DNA of 25,549 nucleotides from an uncultured Anaeroplasmataceae bacterium. Its GTDB lineage: Bacteria > Bacillota_I > Bacilli_A > Acholeplasmatales > Anaeroplasmataceae. Every line of letters starts with the position of its first letter. Within the stretch, counting starts at the first letter, position 1. Of this stretch, positions 14,114 to 22,371 are shown piece by piece. The notes below the pieces were generated by a model. That model made no database searches. It saw only the letters and a program-made list of their open reading frames with translations, and had not been told where the DNA came from. Position numbers and translations under genes: made by a program. Location: positions 1-25,549 of the forward strand of contig CAKQDS010000026.1 in NCBI GenBank assembly GCA_934229535.1, given 5' to 3'.

Positions 14114-14374
14114 ATGGCAAACATCAAACAACAAATTAAGCGTGTTAAAACAAATGAAAAAGCTAGAATCCGCAACATGTCTTTCAAGTCTTCATTAAAA
14201 ACTGCTATTAAGTCTGTTATCGCTGCATGCAATGCAAAGGATAAGGAAGTTGCAACTATTGCATTAAACAATGCATATAAGAAGTTAGATAAGGCTTTAG
14301 CTAAAGGAATCGTTCATAAGAATTATGTTGCTAGACATAAAGCTTCTTTAGCTGGTATGGTTAATGAAATCTAG
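14114..14374 (+). CDS. rpsT: 30S ribosomal protein S20 (bS20)
   Basis: An 86-residue basic protein that binds 16S rRNA early in small-subunit assembly. The start ANIKQQIKRVKTNEKARIRN and the ending with KGIVHKNYVARHKASLA are typical of bS20, and length is normal (84-90). GGAGG lies seven bases upstream of ATG, behind a near-consensus promoter. It is the only plus-strand gene here, has its own terminator and uses C-ending codons (AAC, ATC, CGC) more than its neighbours, as expected for high expression. A 99-codon frame on the other strand is its shadow. Confidence 0.97.
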   Translation: MANIKQQIKRVKTNEKARIRNMSFKSSLKTAIKSVIAACNAKDKEVATIALNNAYKKLDKALAKGIVHKNYVARHKASLAGMVNEI

Positions 14375-14376
14375 TT

Positions 14377-14416
14377 AAAAAGCAAAAAAACACCAAAAGG
14401 TGTTTTTTTTGCTTTT
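14377..14416. terminator. Two-way terminator between rpsT and holA
   Basis: Core stem CACC/GGTG around AAAA (14391-14402) extended by A-runs on the left and T-runs on the right (AGC...GCT at the outside). It lies between the stop codons of the converging genes rpsT and holA and can end both transcripts. Confidence 0.85.
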
Positions 14417-14421
14417 ATAGA

Positions 14422-15351
14422 CTATTTTAAAATAAATAGCTCTAAACCAAGTGTTTGTTCCTGGCGTCCACTTTTAATGTCATATTCAAGCTTAGTTAGC
14501 TCTTCTAGCTTTTGTTTAACAAGCTTCATATTAAGCATGTTAGCATTTTTAATCATATAATAGGCTCTTCCACTTTTCACTTTAAAGATTGAAGCAATCA
14601 AATCCTGAGAATAGCCACCTTGAATTAAAACCTTAACATCAAATATTTCTTGAAACTTACTTAATAAAAGTCCAAGTAAATAAGTAGCTGATACATTGGC
14701 AACCTGTAAATCATTATAAATTTCAATTGCCTTTTTTTTATTTTTTTCAATAACTGCAGTAACTAAATCAAAAACATTTAAATCTAAATTCTTACTAACA
14801 AGTAATGCTACATCATTTTTTGTTATTTGCTTATCATCATATTTATACATCAATAGCTTATCAAGCTCAGAAATTAGCGCCTTAGCATTATCTATCCTTG
14901 CAAGTAATTCATCTTTAGCATCCTTAGCCATTTGAAAATCATTATCCTTTAAAATTTCTACTAATAGTTCATCTAAGGATGTACCATTATTTGTAAATGA
15001 ATAACAAATAGCGTATTTTTTTAAATCCTTATAAATTGTTGAATCACTTTTTAATTTTGAATCAGCTAAAAATATCGCAATATTAGTATCATTAAAGGTA
15101 TTTATAGCATTTAAAAAATCTTCATAATAATCAGATTTATCATCAATACTTGAAATATTGGTAACATAAATAACTTTCTTTTCAGATAAAAACGGAATAG
15201 TTCTTAATTCTTCAATTAGATTACCAATATTATTATCATCCATATCTAGCTTAATTTCATCATAGGATGCATCTATCTTAGCTACAATTGTATTTATTTG
15301 CTTTTGTATGGCATATTCATCATCACCATATATAAAATATACATTACTCAT
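14422..15351 (-). CDS. holA: DNA polymerase III subunit delta
   Basis: A 309-residue clamp-loader subunit that opens the beta sliding clamp during loading onto primed DNA. It begins with YFIYGDDEYAIQKQI, the altered Walker A region characteristic of delta, and has the expected AAA+-like N-terminal domain, a middle lid and the C-terminal collar region (NVFDLVTAVIEKNKKKAIEIYNDL). Length is usual for Bacillota (about 340, slightly short). GGAGG eight bases before ATG. It follows comEC by 34 bases with no terminator between, as in the Bacillus comE region (yqeN), so it is most likely co-transcribed with the competence genes yet must be expressed continuously; an internal promoter inside comEC is likely but was not identified. 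Confidence 0.92.
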   Translation of the reverse strand: MSNVYFIYGDDEYAIQKQINTIVAKIDASYDEIKLDMDDNNIGNLIEELRTIPFLSEKKVIYVTNISSIDDKSDYYEDFLNAINTFNDTNIAIFLADSKLKSDSTIYKDLKKYAICYSFTNNGTSLDELLVEILKDNDFQMAKDAKDELLARIDNAKALISELDKLLMYKYDDKQITKNDVALLVSKNLDLNVFDLVTAVIEKNKKKAIEIYNDLQVANVSATYLLGLLLSKFQEIFDVKVLIQGGYSQDLIASIFKVKSGRAYYMIKNANMLNMKLVKQKLEELTKLEYDIKSGRQEQTLGLELFILK

Positions 15352-15385
15352 TATAAATGCCTCCTATTGTTATTATACAGCAAAT

Positions 15386-17506
15386 TCAGCTTTTTTTAAA
15401 GCATTTAATAAAGCATTTACTATTATAAAAATAAACACTTATATTTTTATTAATATTTGTTTGATAGATTTGAGCTTCACTTAAATTATTAAGAACCTCT
15501 TCATTTGGTAATCTATAAATATTATTTTCTCCTACGCTTATAATCGCATATTTAGGCTTAATAAAATTAATGAATTCCTTAGAGCTCGAGGTCTTAGAGC
15601 CATGATGAGCAACCTTTAGCACATCAACCTTAAGATTAGGATAATTAATCATTATCTCTTTTTCTTCATTTATTGTTATATCAGCAGCAAACAAATATTT
15701 TAGACCACCTATTTTGGCATATATTGACATACTAATTTCATTTTTCACATCACTAGCCTTAAAAGGTGTTAAAATCATAAATTCAATTCCTAAGGCTTCA
15801 ATATTATCACCAGCCCTTGCATATACTACATCATCTACATATTGTTCTAAATTAAGCTTTTTGATATCTTCATCATAATAGCTTAACACAATCCTTCTAA
15901 CCTTATATTTTTCACAAAGCGTAATAATATTATTGAAATGATCATCATCTGAATGAGTAATAAATATGGTATTAATATCAGCAATTCCCTTAGCCTTTAA
16001 ATACTCTTCATTTTCTTTAACAGTATCGATTAAAACAATCTCCTTATCACCCTTATTATGAATATATATAGAATCAGCCTGTCCAACATCTAGAAATGTT
16101 ACTTCACCATAGGGTACAAGTATTATATTAAATTTATAAATAGTCAAAAATAGAATTAACAAAATAATATTAAAATTATATTTTTTATTGGTCATTTTTC
16201 TTAATAAAATGATTACTAAAAGAATATAATATATAATTGCTGTTAAAAGACTAAATTTAGGAAAATATATGCTTAAGGCTTTACTATTAAAAAATACATT
16301 AATTTTATTAATAAAGATAAAAAAATTAGTTAAATCTACTTTTCTAAAAGCTAAACTAAATAAACAAATCGGATAGATAATTATTTTAAACATATAAAAA
16401 ATTATTGGTGCCAATAATAGACTTAAGGCATTAAAAAATCCTGTTTGATTTATAATTAAGGGTAATCCTACCAATGATGTATATATGCCTCTTTTAAAAT
16501 CAAGAATACCTTTTTTATCTTTAATATCGTAAACAAGATAAAAAAATGTTATTAAATAAGTAAATATGAATCCTAAATTAAATAAATAATAAGGATTTAT
16601 CACTAAAAATGTCATAAAACAAATGCTTAACAAATCTAAATTTGTAAATTTCAAATTTCTTCTTTCATTAATAAGCTTTAGAGTTAGAAATAAAATCATT
16701 TTAAAAAATGAGGTTGGCATAATAATTAAAAATCCATATCCCCATGTAGCTGCTATAGCAATATTTTCACTTTTTTCATAATTTCTAGTAAAATAAAACA
16801 TGATTTTAAATAAAATTGCATAAAAGCATAATCCGTAAGCACCTGAGACTGAAAATAAATAATTTAAATTCAACTTATCGTAGCTATTATTTAAATCATC
16901 ATTATGAATTCCTAAAACCAAATTATTAATATAGCTTGCTTCAATATCTGAAAAGCTATCATCAATTATACTCTTCAGCTTATATCGATATTTATTTAAA
17001 CAAAATCTACTGCCCAAATAAGTAAATGTTGGATTTTTAAGAATAAAGCTAATATGCTTTGATTTTAAATACAATTGATAATCAAAATCATTTTCAAATC
17101 TCTTTTCTTTTGGTAAAGCTAGAGTACCATAAACTCTTAGATAATCACCAACAGCATAATCAAAGCTTGAAGTAGTATAACTTATTTTTTCATTTTTATA
17201 TTTAAATATGATATTAAAATAATCATCATTTTCTTTTATATCATAAACAATTAAATTTTCATTAATATTCCCTTCCTTAAAGCTTGAAAAATGATTAATT
17301 CTTACAAAATTTAAAATAATCGAAAATAACAAAAAATAAATTAATTCTTTATTTAAAGATCCTCTTTTATGCAAAAATAATAGATATAGAATAATTATAA
17401 TTATTCCTATTTTATAGCTGAAGGAAAATATAATAAGAGCAAACAAAATGGCATAAAAATGAAGCTTATTCCAAAACTGTATTTTCTTTAATTTGCTCAA
17501 GCTCAC
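15386..17506 (-). CDS. comEC: DNA internalization channel ComEC/Rec2
   Basis: A 706-residue membrane protein that takes single-stranded transforming DNA across the cytoplasmic membrane. Order: two N-terminal helices, an extracytoplasmic OB-like region (about 85-165, with ExxNDFDYQLYLKSKHI), the multi-helix competence domain (about 190-455), and a metallo-beta-lactamase-like domain from 467: FLDVGQADS, THSDDDH (517-523), and AHHGS (633-637). The metal-binding residues are present, so nuclease activity is possible. The annotated GTG at 17506 overlaps comEA by 41 bases; a TTG at 17500 has AAAGGA at better spacing and is an alternative start two residues later. Between comEA and comEC the Bacillus comEB gene is missing. 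Confidence 0.92.
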   Translation of the reverse strand: MSLSKLKKIQFWNKLHFYAILFALIIFSFSYKIGIIIIILYLLFLHKRGSLNKELIYFLLFSIILNFVRINHFSSFKEGNINENLIVYDIKENDDYFNIIFKYKNEKISYTTSSFDYAVGDYLRVYGTLALPKEKRFENDFDYQLYLKSKHISFILKNPTFTYLGSRFCLNKYRYKLKSIIDDSFSDIEASYINNLVLGIHNDDLNNSYDKLNLNYLFSVSGAYGLCFYAILFKIMFYFTRNYEKSENIAIAATWGYGFLIIMPTSFFKMILFLTLKLINERRNLKFTNLDLLSICFMTFLVINPYYLFNLGFIFTYLITFFYLVYDIKDKKGILDFKRGIYTSLVGLPLIINQTGFFNALSLLLAPIIFYMFKIIIYPICLFSLAFRKVDLTNFFIFINKINVFFNSKALSIYFPKFSLLTAIIYYILLVIILLRKMTNKKYNFNIILLILFLTIYKFNIILVPYGEVTFLDVGQADSIYIHNKGDKEIVLIDTVKENEEYLKAKGIADINTIFITHSDDDHFNNIITLCEKYKVRRIVLSYYDEDIKKLNLEQYVDDVVYARAGDNIEALGIEFMILTPFKASDVKNEISMSIYAKIGGLKYLFAADITINEEKEIMINYPNLKVDVLKVAHHGSKTSSSKEFINFIKPKYAIISVGENNIYRLPNEEVLNNLSEAQIYQTNINKNISVYFYNSKCFIKCFKKS

Positions 17507-18050
17507 TATCCTTTAATCCTCCCACAATTTTTACAAGCTCCTCATAGCTTGTAATTTTTTTGCCAGCTGCAATATAGTCAATAATTTTTTTAGCCTTGCT
17601 AGGTCCAATACCATTTAATGTTTGTAGCTCCTCAAGAGTTGCCTTATTAATATTTATTTTATTATTCTCCTGACTGCTTGAGCTACTAGGAATAATTGAT
17701 ATAAAATTACTATTAATAGTACTGCTTTCTATATTTTTATAAGGAATGTAAATATAATCGCCATCATTAAGTCTTTTTGTTAAGTTGATATTAGTTATAT
17801 CGGCATCATTATCTAAAATTGCAATTTCAATTACATCATTTAAATAGCAATTATTATAAACATTATAGACTCCTGGCTTTATTACTGCCCCTCTTATTTC
17901 AACCTTAATTAATTCATATGTTGAATATTCTGTTGAATTAAGGCTTGTAATTTCCTTATAAATTCTTAATACATCATCATAAAAAATTAAAATCACAAGA
18001 ATTAAGGCTATAATAGCTATAGCAAGATATTTAAAAACATTATTTTTCAT
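17466..18050 (-). CDS. comEA: Competence protein ComEA, DNA receptor
   Basis: A 194-residue membrane-anchored protein that binds double-stranded DNA outside the membrane and hands it to ComEC. One N-terminal helix (about 7-24), an SLBB-like segment (VEIRGAVIKPGVYNV, about residues 51-65), a serine-rich linker and a C-terminal helix-hairpin-helix domain (KININKATLEELQTLNGIGPSKAKKIIDYI) make up the standard plan. GGTGG lies only four bases before the ATG and directly behind a leader terminator, so expression depends on read-through of that terminator. First gene of comEA-comEC-holA. Confidence 0.93.
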   Translation of the reverse strand: MKNNVFKYLAIAIIALILVILIFYDDVLRIYKEITSLNSTEYSTYELIKVEIRGAVIKPGVYNVYNNCYLNDVIEIAILDNDADITNINLTKRLNDGDYIYIPYKNIESSTINSNFISIIPSSSSSQENNKININKATLEELQTLNGIGPSKAKKIIDYIAAGKKITSYEELVKIVGGLKDSELEQIKENTVLE

Positions 18051-18061
18051 TTTACCACCAT

Positions 18062-18167
18062 AAAAAAAGAGTGAAAATGTAGATAGTCTACACCTTCACC
18101 CGCGAAATCTTACAACGCAACAATTAAATTTTCAAATTTATAATAAAAATTGTAAGTTTTTTATTAC
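18062..18167 (-). ncRNA. Structured comEA leader RNA of about 106 bases ending in an intrinsic terminator
   Basis: From a predicted start near 18167 the minus-strand RNA can form a stem CTTACAA/TTGTAAG (18156-18150 with 18115-18109) enclosing a small AT hairpin, then a 13-pair hairpin (18099-18087 with 18084-18072) followed by seven T (18068-18062). In that hairpin two positions pair as G-U only on the minus strand; on the plus strand they would be A-C mismatches, which favours the minus strand as the functional RNA. It may be an attenuator or a separate small RNA. No known riboswitch class was recognised. Confidence 0.55.
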
Positions 18168-18173
18168 ATACAT

Positions 18174-18202
18174 ATCCTAGCATATAAATAACACGTTTGC
18201 AA
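18174..18202 (-). promoter_or_regulatory. Promoter of the comEA leader
   Basis: Minus-strand -35 TTGCAA (18202-18197), spacer of 17 bases, TGC and -10 TAGGAT (18179-18174). The extended -10 compensates for the imperfect hexamer. Confidence 0.6.
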
Positions 18203-18219
18203 TATTTTCTCAACTTTTT

Positions 18220-18756
18220 TTAAAAAGGATGACTTAAAAGTAAATTATCTTCTAAATCATAAAAGAAAATACCATTATCATCTAAAACGCCATAGCATTT
18301 TTTAGTATTATTCTTTGGTAAGGTAATACTTCCTAGATTTAGATAACAAACACCATTAACAATGTCTTCTCTTATGATATGTGTATGACCATGTAAAACA
18401 ATACTACCCTCTGGTAAATTAATAGGCGCTTCATGGTTAACTAAATGACCATGTGTTAAATATATTAAATGCTTATTAACCTCAACAAATGCTTCCTTAG
18501 CAATCTTAAAGCTTAAAACCATTTGATCAACATATGCATCACAGTTACCCTCAACAGCTATAATCTTATCAGCTAAAGGATTTAAAGCCTTTATTACCTC
18601 CTTAGGAGCATAATCAGCTGGCAAATCATTTCTGGGACCGTGATATAATATATCACCTAATATTAAAATTCTCTCAAAGCCATCCTTGAACTTAGCAGTA
18701 ATAAAATTTGCAGCATCCTTGCCACCATGAATATCAGTTACAATTAAATATCTCAT
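18220..18756 (-). CDS. YfcE-family metallophosphoesterase
   Basis: A 178-residue two-metal phosphodiesterase of the YfcE/MJ0936 type. The metal-binding blocks are complete: D-x-H (D8, H10), GD (D35), GNCD (70-73), H102 and GHTH (123-126). Activity on simple phosphodiesters is known for the family; the physiological substrate is not. Its ATG overlaps the TGA of the SNF2 gene (ATGA), with GGAGG six bases upstream inside that gene, so the two are translationally coupled. No terminator follows before the comEA promoter, so transcripts from here would meet the comEA leader terminator. The name yfcE is not assigned because orthology cannot be settled by eye. Confidence 0.88.
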   Translation of the reverse strand: MRYLIVTDIHGGKDAANFITAKFKDGFERILILGDILYHGPRNDLPADYAPKEVIKALNPLADKIIAVEGNCDAYVDQMVLSFKIAKEAFVEVNKHLIYLTHGHLVNHEAPINLPEGSIVLHGHTHIIREDIVNGVCYLNLGSITLPKNNTKKCYGVLDDNGIFFYDLEDNLLLSHPF

Positions 18757-21743
18757 TTTAAGCCTCCAAATAAATCTATAATTTCTTCCTTTGATAGTTC
18801 TTTAATAAAGCCACTATCACTTATAACATCTTCACTTAGCTTAGCCTTCTTTTGCTGTAGTGCTAAAATCTTTTCCTCAATTGTATTCTTAACTATTAGC
18901 TTAATAACATGTACCTCTTTTGTTTGACCAAAACGATAAGCCCTATCAGTTGCTTGATTAGTTGCTGCAATATTCCACCAAGGATCATAATGAATAACCA
19001 TATCTGCTCCTGGTAAATTCAAACCACTTCCTCCAACCTTCAAGGAAATTAAGAAAACCTTAGTTTTATCATTTTGATTAAAATCATTAACCTTAGAAAC
19101 ACGTTCATCCTTAGGAGTCTTACCATCTAAAACATCATAGGTTATACCTGATGCCTCTAATTTAGGAATTATATATTTAAATACTGATGGAAATGATGAA
19201 AAAATTAAAATTCGATGATTATCATTAACACTTTCATTAACAATTTCCATCAAGGTATTAAGTTTTGCATTTTCACCATCATAATTATTTATAAATAATC
19301 TTGGCTCACACATAAATTCACGAAGCTCAATTAAGGTCTTTAAAACATAAGGAATAGCGTAGTTTTCTTCCTTTAGCTTTTGCTGAACATTAGCTAAATA
19401 AGCCTCATAGCAGGTTAACTGCTTACCCTCAAGATAAGCATAAACATTATTTTCAATTTTAGGTGGTAAAAATAAAACTCTTTGCTTTTCTCTTCTTAAA
19501 ATAAATGGGGCAATTTGTTTAGATAAGCTTATTAAATCCATTTTTGCGTTAGAATATAGACTTAAAAAATCCTTTTTAGTAGATAAGAATCCAGGAAGAA
19601 TAAAATCAAATATACTCCATAAATCCAAAATATTATTTTCAATAGGGGTTCCACTTAATGCAAATATTGCTCTACTCTTTAGCTTCTTCATGGCTATAGT
19701 TTTATAAGCCTGAGGATTTTTTAAATATTGAGCCTCATCAGCAATTAAAAGCTCATAATTAATACTTGCAAATTTTTCAATATCAATTCTTACACTTTCA
19801 TAGCTAGCAATTATTATATCAGTATTTTTAATATCATTAATTTGATTTGCTCTTTCTAAGGCTGAGCCATTAATAATTTTTGGTTTTCTATTTGGTAAAA
19901 ATCTTTGAAATTCTGATTCCCAATTAAAAACAAGCGATGTTGGACAAACAATTAAAATTGGCCTTTCATTTTTAATAGTATCAATTAAGGCAATTATTTC
20001 AATAGTTTTTCCAAGACCCATATCGTCAGCTAAAATACCGCCAAGACCATATTTATATAAAACCGAAAGCCAGTTAAATCCTTTAATTTGATAATCTCTT
20101 AAAATACCCTTTAAATTTGTACTTAATTTCTCCTCATTTGAATAGTTATTGAAATCATCAATAAATTTATCAAATTCACTAGCATTATTTAATAAATTTC
20201 TAAAGGCATTTAGCTTATAAAGCTCATAAAATGGTAGCTTATTATCTTCTTTTAAATTAAGAGGATCAAGATTAAGCTCTCTAAACATTTTATAAATGTT
20301 ATAGCCATCTTCATCTAAAAGAATTAAATTTCCATTAGGATCCATAACATATTTTTCTTTAAGCTCATATCCTTTAAAAATAGCATTTAATTCTTCTCTT
20401 GAATAGCTTAAATCCTGGAAAACTAAATCAAAGAATGATGAATCAAGATTCAAACGATAATTAACCTTGAAGCCTTTAAATTTTTGAATTTTATTACATG
20501 ATTCTAAAAAGTAAACATCACCAAAATCTCTAAGCTTATTGACATTAGTAAGAATAAATTCAGCAATTTTTTCCTTATCATTAGTAAAATAATCAGATTC
20601 ATCTGCAATAAAGCCCAAACCAGTTAGATAATTTTCATAATTAACTAGCTTAAGAGGTGATAAAGAAAATTTGATTTCTTTATCATTATTATCATAGATT
20701 CTATGATTAACAATAAGAGAAGCATTTTTATAATCTATATAAGAATTTATCTTAAATTTTAATACCTTAGTTAAATCTAAATCAAAATAATCCTCTAGTC
20801 CATCATAAATTATTGAATAAAACAAATTTTCGTTATTTTCATCAAAGGAAAATAAAATATTGTCATCAGTTTGAAAATTAATAAGAGAAATTAGCTTTGA
20901 ATCATTTTCATTATCTAAAACATAGAATTTATTATCAAGAAAAACAAATGTTTTAGTCAATGCTTTATAAATATTTAAATGTTCTCTTAAAATAACATTT
21001 CTATTTTCATATTCAAGCTTTATAGGTAAATGCTCATTGCAAAAATAAATTTTTTCATAAACATCATCTGTTAAATAAATATAAAGATTCTTATATATAT
21101 AATAAATTTCCTCAAATAGGCTAATTGGATAAACATTATTCTTTTGTTCAAACAAAGCTAAAATATTTAATAATTTTGTTGCCTCACTACTATAATATTT
21201 TTTAAAATTATTAATAGTCAATGTACCATAAGAATATTTTTGATCGTGCATATAAGTATTGACAAAATTATAAATATCATTAATTATATAGGTTTTATCT
21301 TGAATGAATAGCTGAAGCTTTAAGGTAATTGAATCCTTATTTAAAGATACAATAGGAATGATCTGGTATTTATTAAAGTTTTGCTTAACCTCATCAATAA
21401 ATGTTTCCATAATAGCATTAATATCATAAGTAGCTATTAAAGAAACGTCAATATTGCCCTTTAATATTTCTGTAAGTGTATCCTTTAATAAAAAGTAAAG
21501 TGCAACCTTATGCTTACAAAATCCATTCTCACAGCTACAGCTTGAACGAATCTTATCACCTACACTCAAGCTCGTCTTGAATTCAGCAAAATTTGCCTCA
21601 CCCTCAAGAACAATTCCTTGATATTTAGCAAATTTATATTTATAGTTTGAATATTCTTTATTTTTATAAAGTAAATGACCTTGATTTAGGGTTTCAATAT
21701 CATTTGCTTTTTCACGTATTTGGGCAATAGTAATTTCTTTCAC
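18753..21743 (-). CDS. SNF2-family helicase with SWIM zinc finger
   Basis: A 996-residue protein of the bacterial SWIM-SNF2 group. Numbered from the GTG at 21752, it has a SWIM finger C-x-C-x4-C-x-H (C72, C74, C79, H81), a long middle region and a full Swi2/Snf2 ATPase: DMGLGKT (577-583), DEAQ (672-675), LSGTPIENN, GGSGLNLPGA and QATDRAYRFGQ (933-943). Such proteins translocate along DNA; the cellular role of the bacterial group is not well defined (RapA-like transcription recycling and DNA repair have been suggested). The first GTG (21752) has its ribosome binding site fused to it, whereas GGAG is eight bases before the second GTG (21743), which I take as start. Coupled by ATGA to the downstream phosphoesterase. 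Confidence 0.9.
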   Translation of the reverse strand: MKEITIAQIREKANDIETLNQGHLLYKNKEYSNYKYKFAKYQGIVLEGEANFAEFKTSLSVGDKIRSSCSCENGFCKHKVALYFLLKDTLTEILKGNIDVSLIATYDINAIMETFIDEVKQNFNKYQIIPIVSLNKDSITLKLQLFIQDKTYIINDIYNFVNTYMHDQKYSYGTLTINNFKKYYSSEATKLLNILALFEQKNNVYPISLFEEIYYIYKNLYIYLTDDVYEKIYFCNEHLPIKLEYENRNVILREHLNIYKALTKTFVFLDNKFYVLDNENDSKLISLINFQTDDNILFSFDENNENLFYSIIYDGLEDYFDLDLTKVLKFKINSYIDYKNASLIVNHRIYDNNDKEIKFSLSPLKLVNYENYLTGLGFIADESDYFTNDKEKIAEFILTNVNKLRDFGDVYFLESCNKIQKFKGFKVNYRLNLDSSFFDLVFQDLSYSREELNAIFKGYELKEKYVMDPNGNLILLDEDGYNIYKMFRELNLDPLNLKEDNKLPFYELYKLNAFRNLLNNASEFDKFIDDFNNYSNEEKLSTNLKGILRDYQIKGFNWLSVLYKYGLGGILADDMGLGKTIEIIALIDTIKNERPILIVCPTSLVFNWESEFQRFLPNRKPKIINGSALERANQINDIKNTDIIIASYESVRIDIEKFASINYELLIADEAQYLKNPQAYKTIAMKKLKSRAIFALSGTPIENNILDLWSIFDFILPGFLSTKKDFLSLYSNAKMDLISLSKQIAPFILRREKQRVLFLPPKIENNVYAYLEGKQLTCYEAYLANVQQKLKEENYAIPYVLKTLIELREFMCEPRLFINNYDGENAKLNTLMEIVNESVNDNHRILIFSSFPSVFKYIIPKLEASGITYDVLDGKTPKDERVSKVNDFNQNDKTKVFLISLKVGGSGLNLPGADMVIHYDPWWNIAATNQATDRAYRFGQTKEVHVIKLIVKNTIEEKILALQQKKAKLSEDVISDSGFIKELSKEEIIDLFGGLK

Positions 21744-21763
21744 GTTAATCACTCCATCATTAA

Positions 21764-21792
21764 ATTATAGCAAAAATTAATGATTTTTACAA
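21764..21792 (-). promoter_or_regulatory. Promoter of the SNF2-phosphoesterase operon
   Basis: Minus-strand -35 TTGTAA (21792-21787), 17-base spacer, TGC and -10 TATAAT (21769-21764). Transcription would start near 21757, only about 14 bases before the chosen GTG. Confidence 0.75.
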
Positions 21793-21793
21793 G

Positions 21794-21817
21794 AAAAAAA
21801 GAGTATTAAATACTCTT
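21794..21817 (-). terminator. Intrinsic terminator of the MarR gene
   Basis: Minus-strand hairpin AAGAGTAT/ATACTCTT (21817-21810 with 21806-21799) with a 3-base loop and seven T after it (21800-21794). It begins in the stop codon. Confidence 0.85.
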
Positions 21818-22247
21818 AATCTTTTAAAATTTCTGTTAGTTTCATTAATGATTTATAAATCATTTGAAATTCATCCTCAGATAATTTATCAAATATTGGC
21901 CAAGAATATGAACCTGCATCAATTAAGTACTTCTTCATAAGCTCTTTGCCCTTAGTTGAAAGGTTTACATACATAACACGCTTATCACCCTCACTTTGAT
22001 ATTTCTTAACGTATCCAAGGCGTTCAAGGCGCTGTAATAGGGGTGAAATAGTATTTGTTGATTTACCAAGTCTAGAACAAATACTTGTAACTCTTGATTT
22101 ACCATTTTCAGCTAAATCAAGTAAAATGGTTGCCTGAATAGATGTAAAATTATAAGGTTCACATAGTTTTTCCTTTGAATGTTCAAAATAATTGGCTAAA
22201 TTTTTAATCATTGTTAAAACTTGCATTCTATCTTCAATTGTGCTCAT
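21816..22247 (-). CDS. MarR-family transcriptional regulator
   Basis: A 143-residue winged-helix dimeric regulator. It shows the MarR order: N-terminal dimer helix (MQVLTMIKNLANYFEHSKEK), helix-turn-helix (TSICSRLGKSTNTISPLLQRLERLGYV) and wing YQSEGDKRVMYVNLSTKGKEL with the typical D-x-R, then a dimer helix. The frame is open back to 22304, but the promoter start is near 22269, so that longer form cannot be made; AAAGGG seven bases before the ATG at 22247 fixes the start. A palindrome over the promoter suggests self-repression. It is a single-gene unit; targets and ligand are unknown. Confidence 0.9.
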   Translation of the reverse strand: MSTIEDRMQVLTMIKNLANYFEHSKEKLCEPYNFTSIQATILLDLAENGKSRVTSICSRLGKSTNTISPLLQRLERLGYVKKYQSEGDKRVMYVNLSTKGKELMKKYLIDAGSYSWPIFDKLSEDEFQMIYKSLMKLTEILKD

Positions 22248-22258
22248 CATATCACCCT

Positions 22259-22279
22259 TTATATCATTTGTTGATATAA
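22259..22279. promoter_or_regulatory. Probable MarR operator
   Basis: Perfect inverted repeat with 8-bp arms TTATATCA/TGATATAA separated by five bases. It overlaps the -10 box and the predicted start of the MarR gene, the usual place for autorepression. Confidence 0.6.
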
Positions 22280-22304
22280 TACCACTTTTTTTAAAGTAAT
22301 TCAA
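22276..22304 (-). promoter_or_regulatory. Promoter of the MarR gene
   Basis: Minus-strand -35 TTGAAT (22304-22299), 17-base spacer and -10 TATTAT (22281-22276). Predicted start near 22269. Confidence 0.7.
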
Positions 22305-22335
22305 CTATTTTTCAACATTTAATAACACATATGAT

Positions 22336-22365
22336 AAAAAGGAGAAGATTTTTGTTCTTCTCCTT
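22336..22365 (-). terminator. Intrinsic terminator of thrS
   Basis: Minus-strand 10-bp stem AAGGAGAAGA/TCTTCTCCTT (22365-22356 with 22348-22339), seven-base loop, then T-run (22340-22336), six bases after the thrS stop. Confidence 0.85.
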
Positions 22366-22371
22366 AAATAA

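Noticed and set aside
13972..14271. 99-codon minus-strand reading frame over rpsT
   Set aside because: It is the shadow of rpsT and the rpsT promoter on the other strand; rpsT has a clear family match, promoter and ribosome binding site.
18109..18162. Plus-strand terminator reading of the comEA leader (CTTACAA/TTGTAAG followed by six T)
   Set aside because: No plus-strand promoter or gene lies upstream, and the adjacent hairpin pairs fully only on the minus strand; I treat the stem as part of the minus-strand leader. A weak antisense terminator remains possible.
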